NCBI GenBank assembly: GCA_030038765.1
Contig: JASHRA010000215.1
Location: forward strand, 1 to 12,897
Origin: Candidatus Dormiibacterota bacterium
GTDB taxonomy: Bacteria; Chloroflexota; Dormibacteria; Aeolococcales; Bog-877
Length of the DNA stretch: 12,897 nucleotides
Direction of reading: 5' to 3'
Below the pieces are notes generated by a model. The model was not told the origin of the DNA. It made no database searches and saw only the letters and a program-made list of their open reading frames with translations. This document shows, in pieces, positions 7,495 to 12,897 of this stretch; position 1 is the first letter of the stretch; every line of letters starts with the position of its first letter. A program made the translations under genes and the position numbers.

Positions 7495-7889
7495 CAGCCG
7501 GCTCCGCCCCGGGGGCCATCGCCGCATGGCGAACCGCCACGTGGTCTCCGGCATGAAGCGCGACGGGTGCGCCCGGACCGGCGTGGTCCCGGGGAGGGCG
7601 TCTGCGCCAGAGGCGGCAGACTCGAAGAGATGATGCGGACCGGGGCTTGGTACAGCGCTCGCGAGACCATCGCTGCGTCAGACAATCGTGGGTCGCAAGA
7701 CGTCGTCATCTGGTACTTGTCCAGCAGCGATCTGCCTCTGTGAAAAGTGATCCGGGCAGCTAGGCCGCCTAGGCGCGAGGACCTGCCGGGCGCGCCGCCC
7801 GAGTGTAGCGCGCCGTCGCCGTGAGCCCGCCCCCGCAGTCATGCGCGACCAGGCGCGTCGACCTGAGCTGAGAGGCTCCCCTCGTTCCG
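7495..7889. other. Intergenic stretch between the two minus-strand operons
   Basis: About 395 bases (335 if the reductase used the longer start). I see no convincing gene here: the open frames are short, overlap each other and give Arg/Pro-rich translations. It should hold the terminator of the DUF1616-like gene and the promoter of the reductase operon, yet no clear -35/-10 pair and no hairpin with a T-run could be found on the minus strand. A short inverted repeat lies at 7760-7772. Confidence 0.45.
7760..7772. repeat. Short inverted repeat, possible operator
   Basis: CTAGGC-C-GCCTAG: two perfect six-base arms around a single C. CTAG-containing palindromes are uncommon in bacterial DNA, and this one stands in the gap upstream of the reductase operon. 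With a one-base centre it cannot form a good RNA hairpin, so a protein-binding site is more plausible than a terminator. No promoter could be placed next to it. Confidence 0.3.
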
Positions 7890-8669
7890 TCACTTTACCG
7901 GCGCCGCGAGCGTCACCGACTCGATCACTCGCGACGGATCCGAGGCCAAGGCCAGGGTCGCGACAAGCGGCACTGTCTTTCTGCGCGCGAGCGCATGGGT
8001 CCAGCTACGGCCGGGTTGTAGCCGGAACGAGTAACGGGAGAGCACCCTTCCGTCAGAGGTCACTGTCACCTCCAGCGACTCGAGCCTCCCCTCCTCGTTG
8101 GTGACACCGAGCCTGGCTCGGTGGGCCGTGGAGCCGGCTCCGACCGGCTTCGGCACCAGCCAGAACTCAAGGAAGTGCTCCTGCTGCGAAGTGGCGCTGC
8201 TGTAGACGGAGAGGCCTATGGCCAAGGCGCCTATGGCAGCGGCTGCTCCCAGCACCAGGATCGGCCCCGGCCCCAGCGCGATCCGACGCCGTAGCGATCC
8301 ACTCCACAGCCCGCGGTGGAGAGGGTAGTAAACACGCCTGAGAAGAGTCAGCGCGCTGGCGATTGCCACTACGGCGAGCAGGTAGGCCGCCCAGGTCTTG
8401 CTCGTCAGTTGGTCCACGTAGTTGAGGATGAGACCTCCCGCCATGAGCACAACGAGGCTCGCTAGGCAACTCCACATCAACCTCGCCACGCCGCGGACGT
8501 GACGGCCACTGGGATCGATCGCCAGCACCAGAGCTGCGCCCGGCAGGTAGAGGGCCAGGGGAATCCCTGCCACCACCTGTAGGCCAAGGACGGGGACGAA
8601 GAAATCGACCACCGCGCACAGGAGCGCGAGTGCCGCAAGCGACAGTGCGTGTGCCCTGTGATAGCTCAC
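7890..8669 (-). CDS. DUF1616-like membrane protein
   Basis: The 259-residue protein has about five membrane segments (roughly 8-27, 31-51, 66-85, 94-111, 136-157), followed by a soluble C-terminal domain of about 100 residues that is probably outside the cell. The GIPLALYLPGAALVLAI block and the C-terminal FLEFWLV...LGVTNEEGRLESLEVTV pattern resemble DUF1616 proteins, where a short N-terminal membrane part precedes a beta-rich domain with a TEFYLL-like strand and a VxNxE motif. The family occurs in archaea and some bacteria near glycosylation and surface genes; no enzymatic activity is established. It starts with GTG at 8669 and overlaps the stop of the upstream membrane gene by four bases (GTGA), so the two products are probably made together and may act as a complex. 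The family assignment is by eye and moderately secure; 'hypothetical membrane protein' is the safe fallback. Confidence 0.65.
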   Translation of the reverse strand: MSYHRAHALSLAALALLCAVVDFFVPVLGLQVVAGIPLALYLPGAALVLAIDPSGRHVRGVARLMWSCLASLVVLMAGGLILNYVDQLTSKTWAAYLLAVVAIASALTLLRRVYYPLHRGLWSGSLRRRIALGPGPILVLGAAAAIGALAIGLSVYSSATSQQEHFLEFWLVPKPVGAGSTAHRARLGVTNEEGRLESLEVTVTSDGRVLSRYSFRLQPGRSWTHALARRKTVPLVATLALASDPSRVIESVTLAAPVK

Positions 8670-10645
8670 GAGTGCGACCCGCTCCCTGCTGTGTAGACGG
8701 AGCCACGGATCGCATAGACCGTGATGTCTCCATCTTCGAAGATTCGGCTCACTCCCGCCTGGTGGTTGAACTTGGTCAGGTCGGAGAGCGGCAGCGGCGA
8801 GGTGTAGTCACCGCTGTGAGGGTCATTGGTGAAGTAGTAACCCGTCGCTGGCAGCGCCGTGGAGATCCGGCGGTCGACCGCGATGAAGGCGATCCGCTCG
8901 TTCTTGACCAAGGAGCGTACGGCTGCATTCACTTTCTGGTCTAGGAAGAGCTTGGCCACACTCTGGGGCGCGGCTTGATTGCCCAGCGAGGCCAGGAGGC
9001 TCGCCGTGACAAAGTCCCCAGCGAATCCGTTGCTCGGAGTCAACTGTGTCGCGGCCCAGCTTGCCAGGTCCAGATTGCGCTGGTCTATCGACCGTTCCCA
9101 GGCCTCCACCTCGAAACGGCCCGGAAGCCGCGCGTAGTACGGTGGCCACCCCTGGGCGACACCTCCCAGTCCGAGCACCAGTACTAGCGCCACCGCAACA
9201 CCACCCCACCAGGCCGAGCCACGCCTCACCCGACCCCTCCGCCGCTTGAGGCGGAGCCTCCAGAGCCACACCGCACGCACCGCCAGGGCCACCGGCAATG
9301 CCGTCACCAGCATGAAGAAGGTGGCGGCCCGCCCATAGAGGAGGCTGCCCTCGCTCCCCAGAGCTCGGATCCCAAGTGCACCGATGAGACTCAGCGACGC
9401 GATCCCGAAGGCCACCACCAGCCGCCCTAAACGTCGATGCCTCAGGCGCCAGAGTCGTGAGAGACCGTAGAGGAACAGCAGCAGCAGCAGCAGCGTGGAC
9501 AGGTACTCAAGGGCGACGTCAAAAGGGGGCCCAGTGGGCTGACGCACGGAGGGGCCGTGTCCGTGCGGGACGAGTGCCTGCAGCAGCCCCTGGACGGTCG
9601 GGGTGAAGTAGGCGACTGTGCCACTGGCGATGATCCCGTCCCAGGCAACCAACCCCCCGACGGTGAGAAGGATCAGGATCGGTAGTGGCCAGTCGCCCCA
9701 GGAGGGCCGGCGACCGATCCACTGTGCCACCCAGACGACGATCATGAGGGCGACCAGGACGTAACTGGTCACGTGGTGCGTGACGATGGTGGCGCCAGCC
9801 ATCGCGAGCGCGGCCAGGCCCCAGGTCAGCACTGCGCCCCGGCGCCGGGTCTTGAGCATCCTAACCATCGCTAACAACGAGGCGACCAGAAGAGGAAGCG
9901 CCATGCTCTCGTAGATGAAGTAGGAGTCGAAGAACTGGAAGTGAGGCTGAGTGCTGTAGATCAATACCGCAAGGGCGCCGATACGAACCCGCCCCGTGAC
10001 CTCCACGAAGAGGAAGTAGAGTCCGACGCATAGAAGCACGTGCGCCAGTCCGACCACCACCGTCCCTGCTACATAGATGGATAGGTGGGAGAGCGATGCG
10101 ACCGCGGTAGTAACGACCTCAAGCCCAGGATACTGGGGGCTGATCCCGAGCGCTGGGTTGGGACTGAACAGATGGTGGGTCGTGAGAATCGCCTGGGCAG
10201 TCCGGACGTGTGAGAACTCGTCCAGGAACCGGAATTGCACCGGGCTGTAGGCCTCGTTGATCAGGAAGCTGGCGATTGGGATCAGCAGTGCGACGCCAAG
10301 TCCCTCGGCTCGGAAGACCTGTCGGCGTCGCACCAAGATGAGGGCCGGGGTGGCGTAGAAGACACCCTGTCCAACCCAAAACGTCGGGCCAGACCAACCA
10401 CTTCCAGCACGGCTCGCCAGGTAGCTAAGGGCGACGATCAGGACCCCGCAGGAAAGACCCAACGCGAGGAGGGGAACACGGCCTAGCCGGAGGCCCTGTT
10501 CGGGCCAGTCCGTCTGCTCACCGAACCGACGTGGAGCGACGCTGTCTGGGCCCACCCACGGAAGTGGCTCAGCTGGAGTAGCCAGCCTGAGTCTGCCCCG
10601 CCTGCGCGAGAACGACCTCCGGTGACCGCCGCCATGCGCTGCCAT
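8666..10645 (-). CDS. Multi-pass membrane protein, GT-C-type glycosyltransferase-like
   Basis: 659 residues. A charged cytoplasmic N-terminus of about 55 residues is followed by some 12-13 membrane segments from about 57 to 499, then an extracytoplasmic tail of about 160 residues. The first large loop contains FLDEFSHVR (D142, E143, H146) and later QYPGLE. An acidic pair in the first outer loop is the hallmark of GT-C enzymes, which use polyprenyl-phosphate-linked sugars on the outer membrane face. Other conserved-looking spots are THHVTSY (289-295) and the terminal RIFEDGDITVYAI, a closing strand seen in many actinobacterial membrane sugar transferases. The substrate is unknown; a polymerase or a membrane subunit without activity are alternatives. 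ATG 10645 is the most upstream start and its ribosome binding site is weak, so the true start could be later. The stop overlaps the GTG of the DUF1616-like gene. Confidence 0.7.
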   Translation of the reverse strand: MAAHGGGHRRSFSRRRGRLRLATPAEPLPWVGPDSVAPRRFGEQTDWPEQGLRLGRVPLLALGLSCGVLIVALSYLASRAGSGWSGPTFWVGQGVFYATPALILVRRRQVFRAEGLGVALLIPIASFLINEAYSPVQFRFLDEFSHVRTAQAILTTHHLFSPNPALGISPQYPGLEVVTTAVASLSHLSIYVAGTVVVGLAHVLLCVGLYFLFVEVTGRVRIGALAVLIYSTQPHFQFFDSYFIYESMALPLLVASLLAMVRMLKTRRRGAVLTWGLAALAMAGATIVTHHVTSYVLVALMIVVWVAQWIGRRPSWGDWPLPILILLTVGGLVAWDGIIASGTVAYFTPTVQGLLQALVPHGHGPSVRQPTGPPFDVALEYLSTLLLLLLFLYGLSRLWRLRHRRLGRLVVAFGIASLSLIGALGIRALGSEGSLLYGRAATFFMLVTALPVALAVRAVWLWRLRLKRRRGRVRRGSAWWGGVAVALVLVLGLGGVAQGWPPYYARLPGRFEVEAWERSIDQRNLDLASWAATQLTPSNGFAGDFVTASLLASLGNQAAPQSVAKLFLDQKVNAAVRSLVKNERIAFIAVDRRISTALPATGYYFTNDPHSGDYTSPLPLSDLTKFNHQAGVSRIFEDGDITVYAIRGSVYTAGSGSHS

Positions 10646-10984
10646 GCCGGCTAGCCGTCCCCGGGGAACCGACGCGGGGCCGCGCGACCACGGAGCTCAG
10701 CCGGAGGCAGATACCACGCGTGCCTCACTGGCAGAACAATGCATGGGCGTACCGCCCGACCGCTCGGTGCTGACCTAGCAAACGCCCGACCTCACGCTGC
10801 GGCGGCACCTCGCCGGCCCAGCAACCCCCCGCCACCGGCCTCCGAAGCAGCCAGCGCCCCCACGACTAGCTGTGGGCCCCTCAACTGCTCGGATGGCGGC
10901 TGGGGAGTCCGGGGACCAGCACCGACCATTTCGCTGCGAAGTCGGCCCCCACCTGCCCGCCTAACCAGTTCAGAAATCCGCCGG

Positions 10985-10993
10985 AGTATACCA
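10985..10993 (-). promoter_or_regulatory. Extended -10 element, possible promoter of the membrane-protein operon
   Basis: The minus strand reads TGGTATACT: a TATACT hexamer (five of six consensus bases) preceded by TGn, as in extended -10 promoters that can do without a -35. No good -35 is present at 16-18 bases. Transcription would begin near 10978 and give a leader of about 330 bases before ATG 10645. That is long enough to hold regulatory RNA, though none was recognised. It is the only AT-rich promoter-like element found on this strand in the gap. Confidence 0.35.
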
Positions 10994-11078
10994 TCAGGAG
11001 ATCGGCACGCCCCTGGGCAACTTCGAGCGGATGAGCGGCGGATGGAACTCATAACATCCCGTTAGATCTCGAATTCCC

Positions 11079-11093
11079 GCGGGCGGAGCCCGC
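11079..11093. repeat. GC hairpin in the intergenic region
   Basis: GCGGGC-GGA-GCCCGC forms a perfect six-base stem with a three-base loop. No T-run follows on either strand, so it is not a standard intrinsic terminator. It could stabilise a leader RNA or be chance in GC-rich DNA. It directly follows three short palindromes (AGATCT, GAATTC, CCCGCGGG). Confidence 0.3.
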
Positions 11094-11465
11094 TCCAGAG
11101 ATGGACCCCCCGTGGGCAGGCCGCCCGGCCACAGGCGGGCCCAGCGGCCTGCTACCGGGCCAGGGGCACAGCGCCACGGGCTGAGAGGGCCGGCCACCGA
11201 CGCTCGAGTGTCCCTGATCTGGGCGGACCCACGGTCGCTGGCGCCCCCGCCCGAGGCTCCGTGAGGTCGCTCGCCCGAGGCCCCAACGCTCGGTCGTGCG
11301 GACTAGACATCGCCAGAGGCTCCTCCGACTGCGCCATCGGCCGACTCCTGCCGCCAGTTCCAGCCGTCGACGCGACTAGCCAACCTCGCCGCAAACGCCG
11401 TCGCCGCAGGCATCGAACACTCCACGAACGATGACGCGGGATCAAGACCCACTCCCGACGCACTT

Positions 11466-11480
11466 TGGCCGGCCCGGCCA
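11466..11480. promoter_or_regulatory. Palindrome beside the GT2 promoter, candidate operator
   Basis: TGGCCGG-C-CCGGCCA: perfect seven-base arms around one C. It ends six bases before the TAGAAT -10 hexamer and covers the place where the -35 and spacer of that promoter would be, a classic position for a repressor site. GGCC/CCGG palindromes arise readily by chance in GC-rich DNA, so the case rests on its position. Confidence 0.35.
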
Positions 11481-11485
11481 CGTAG

Positions 11486-11491
11486 TAGAAT
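11486..11491 (+). promoter_or_regulatory. -10 element of the AglG-like GT2 gene
   Basis: TAGAAT (five of six consensus bases) stands 30 bases before the GT2 start codon in otherwise GC-rich DNA. A weak -35 (TTGGCC, 11465-11470) lies 15 bases upstream, shorter than optimal. Transcription would begin near 11498 and give a leader of about 24 bases that contains the ribosome binding site. Confidence 0.42.
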
Positions 11492-11510
11492 CGCCCTAAC
11501 CTCGCTCGAA

Positions 11511-11515
11511 GAGGA
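11511..11515 (+). promoter_or_regulatory. Ribosome binding site of the AglG-like GT2 gene
   Basis: GAGGA within GAAGAGGATC, six bases before ATG 11522. It supports that start. Confidence 0.6.
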
Positions 11516-11521
11516 TCTCAC

Positions 11522-12511
11522 ATGCTCAGTGTCTCAGTAGCTACCTGCGCGTTCACCGAAGAGCGCTGGGAAGACCTCAACGCCGCCATCGCGTCGGTCC
11601 GTGAGCAGACCCACCGCCCTCAGGAGATCCTCGTAGTCATTGATAACAATGCGGCCTTGCTGGGACGCGCCCGCAGCGCATTCCCCGATGTGGTCGTCCT
11701 CGCCAATGACCACGCACGCGGCGCGTCAGGCGCGCGCAACACTGCCGCGATAGCGGCCAAGTCTGACATCCTCGCATTCCTCGATGACGACGCCCGAGCT
11801 GATCCGAGCTGGCTCGAGTTCCTACTGCAACCGTTCCAAGACTCCCTGGTGGCCGGGGTTGGAGGTCGTGCGGTGCCTGACTGGCCTAGGCAGCGGCCAG
11901 GGTGGTTTCCTCCAGAGTTCGACTGGGTAGTCGGGTGCTCCTATGTCGGGATGCCAGACAGGCCTGGCGTGGTCCGCAACCCGATAGGTACCAATATGTC
12001 GGTAAGGCGGGAACTGATGAACGCCGTCGGCGGCTTCCGCGAGGGCTTCGGCAACGTGGTCATCCACGATCCCACCCGAAAGCCCAAGTCGCGTCTCTCC
12101 ACGTGTGAGGAGACCGAGTTCTGTATCCGGCTCGTCCAGTCCTATCCAGGAATGCACTGGTACTACCAGCCATCAGCCACGGTGCATCACCGCGTACCGG
12201 TACGGCGTACGACAGTTGGATACTTTCTCGACCGGTGCTGGCTTGAAGGCCAAGGCAAGGCACTTCTTGCCGATCTCGTTGGCCACGGCGATGCTCTGTC
12301 GTCAGAGCGTACGTACGTATCACGGACGATTCCGCACGGCATCCAGAGCGGAATCGCAGACGGCATCAGCCATCCTCGCTCGGGAGGCTTGGGCCGCGCC
12401 ACCATGCTCGCGGCCGGTCTCGGCGTTGTGGCAACCTCTTACAGCTTGCATCGCATCTCTTCAGGAGCGCTAGGCAAGCGAGCCAACCCACCGGCACCTC
12501 CCAGTGCCTAG
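11522..12511 (+). CDS. Family 2 glycosyltransferase, AglG/glucuronosyltransferase-like
   Basis: This 329-residue GT-A enzyme starts directly in the catalytic fold: LSVSVATCAFTEERWEDLNA at 2-21, then the VVIDNN strand. The acidic metal-binding site FLDDDARADPSWL (D88-D90) follows. Then come GGRAVPDW, a PPEFDWVVGCSYVG acceptor block (130-143), GTNMSVRRELM (156-166), and CEETEFCIRL (195-204) with E196, E197 and E199 as the catalytic-base region. The order and wording of these blocks closely resemble the archaeal AglG-type proteins annotated as glucosyl-dolichyl-phosphate glucuronosyltransferase, which also occur in bacteria. Transfer of a sugar or uronic acid to a polyprenyl-phosphate-linked glycan at the inner membrane face is the likely role. 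The C-terminus has one possible membrane-associated helix (about 293-307) and a Pro/Ala tail. The start is supported by GAGGA and a -10 element. Sugar specificity is not readable from sequence. Confidence 0.85.
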   Translation: MLSVSVATCAFTEERWEDLNAAIASVREQTHRPQEILVVIDNNAALLGRARSAFPDVVVLANDHARGASGARNTAAIAAKSDILAFLDDDARADPSWLEFLLQPFQDSLVAGVGGRAVPDWPRQRPGWFPPEFDWVVGCSYVGMPDRPGVVRNPIGTNMSVRRELMNAVGGFREGFGNVVIHDPTRKPKSRLSTCEETEFCIRLVQSYPGMHWYYQPSATVHHRVPVRRTTVGYFLDRCWLEGQGKALLADLVGHGDALSSERTYVSRTIPHGIQSGIADGISHPRSGGLGRATMLAAGLGVVATSYSLHRISSGALGKRANPPAPPSA

Positions 12512-12565
12512 CTATTAGAGACGGCCACAGCACCGGCTCGGACGGTGACAGCCCAGCCATTCCTA

Positions 12566-12578
12566 AGGCATGGTGCCT
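12566..12578. terminator. Weak hairpin between convergent glycosyltransferase genes
   Basis: AGGCA-TGG-TGCCT gives a five-base stem with a three-base loop in the 155-base gap between the converging GT2 genes. The position suits a bidirectional terminator, but the stem is short and no T-run follows on either strand. Confidence 0.2.
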
Positions 12579-12666
12579 ACGCCTCTGGGGCAGCCGCCTC
12601 AGCCACCCCCGGTGGGCCATACCCGCAGAGCAGCGGCTCGGAGCGGAATGGACTCTCAACGGTCGG

Positions 12667-12897
12667 CTAGCGGGGCAGCGGCACCTCAAGAGGCGTGCTT
12701 AGGGACTCCGCCGGAGCGAAGTCGACCGTTCCGGGTACCTGCTCGGAAGCTGGCGTCACCGGGCCGGTCACGCGCTCCGTGACAATTCTCCAGAGGATTC
12801 GGAGGCCGTCTCGGATGGTGTGAAGTTTGCTCGCCCCGTTCATGCGAGGGAACTCAAAGCTACCAACCTCCGCAATTTTCAGCGGTGACTTGGCCAT
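12667..12897 (-). CDS. C-terminus of a polyprenyl-phosphate-type family 2 glycosyltransferase (partial)
   Basis: The reading frame enters from the right edge and ends at TAG 12669-12667; 76 residues are visible. The first visible Met is probably internal, since what follows is the tail of a catalytic domain: KIAEVGSFEFPRMNGASKLH, then TIRDGLRILWRIVTERV. This matches the end of DPM-like GT2 enzymes, where a V-E-VPxxxxxRxxGxSKL strand-loop binds substrate and an RDGxRxL helix follows. Such enzymes load mannose, glucose or similar sugars onto polyprenyl phosphate, or start oligosaccharide chains. The final 30 residues or so are Pro/Ser/Glu-rich and look disordered. It converges on the AglG-like gene, 155 bases away. 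The donor sugar and full architecture lie outside the window. Confidence 0.68.
   Translation of the reverse strand: MAKSPLKIAEVGSFEFPRMNGASKLHTIRDGLRILWRIVTERVTGPVTPASEQVPGTVDFAPAESLSTPLEVPLPR

Larger units (their letters stand above)
10646..11521. other. Long divergent intergenic region without a recognisable gene
   Basis: 876 bases between the GT-C-like gene (minus) and the GT2 gene (plus). Open frames exist on both strands (for example 10739-11065 plus and 11152-11481 minus), but they translate to Pro/Ala/Arg/Ser-rich sequence without motifs, overlap one another and lack good ribosome binding sites. CTAG, rare in coding DNA, recurs here (near 10651, 10774, 10865, 11303, 11376), which also suggests non-coding sequence. 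I could identify an extended -10 on the minus strand, a GC hairpin, and a palindrome next to a plus-strand -10, each listed separately. No tRNA, insertion sequence or long repeat was seen. Confidence 0.5.

Noticed and set aside
10739..11065. 108-codon plus-strand open frame in the long gap
   Set aside because: Low-complexity Pro/Ala/Arg/Ser translation, no ribosome binding site, no motif; typical of chance open frames in GC-rich DNA.
11064..11083. Cluster of AGATCT, GAATTC and CCCGCGGG resembling a cloning polylinker
   Set aside because: No vector-like sequence on either side, and the surrounding base composition is continuous with the rest of the gap; probably coincidence.
11248..11281. Ten-base direct repeat CGCCCGAGGC spaced by 14 bases
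   Set aside because: Only two copies of a GC-rich word; expected by chance and not placed at a promoter.
11152..11481. 109-codon minus-strand open frame in the long gap
   Set aside because: Arg-rich translation without motifs, overlapping another open frame and the GT2 promoter region; no supporting start signals.
12304..12319. CGTACGTACGTA self-complementary run
   Set aside because: Lies within the GT2 coding frame and encodes ordinary residues (ERTYV); no regulatory context.

Overview
The window is GC-rich throughout, with strong G/C preference at third codon positions, GTG starts and GTGA stop/start overlaps. Several of its proteins are of kinds common in Actinomycetota: a DUF885 metallohydrolase, and a GT2 enzyme with an RVVDLDL-type N-terminal extension. 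It looks chromosomal and comes from a high-GC, actinobacterium-like bacterium; I cannot name a lower taxon. I found no rRNA, tRNA, CRISPR array, insertion sequence or phage gene.

Left part (1-3473), catabolic or hydrolytic. A divergent gene for an exported protein begins at base 82 on the minus strand and runs off the left edge. It has its own promoter and ribosome binding site. On the plus strand follow a cyclic amidohydrolase of the hydantoinase/dihydropyrimidinase family (211-1638), with an altered substrate pocket, and a DUF885 HEGxPGH-type hydrolase (1851-3473).

Middle part (3512-7494, minus strand). A compact operon is transcribed in the order aldo/keto reductase, FAD-dependent GMC oxidoreductase, family 2 glycosyltransferase. 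The first two genes overlap by four bases (GTGA), and the third follows after 51 bases with a good Shine-Dalgarno sequence. The combination suggests redox tailoring of an alcohol or sugar hydroxyl coupled to glycosyl transfer.

Right part (7890-12897), envelope glycan assembly. A second minus-strand pair, also joined by a GTGA overlap, encodes a 659-residue multi-pass GT-C-like membrane protein and a DUF1616-like membrane protein. An unusually long gap of about 876 bases, apparently without genes, separates it from a plus-strand GT2 enzyme that resembles archaeal AglG-type glucuronosyltransferases. The C-terminus of another, polyprenyl-phosphate-type GT2 enzyme enters from the right edge on the minus strand. 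Taken together, 3512-12897 reads as a cell-surface polysaccharide or protein-glycosylation region with an unusual oxidoreductase pair in it.
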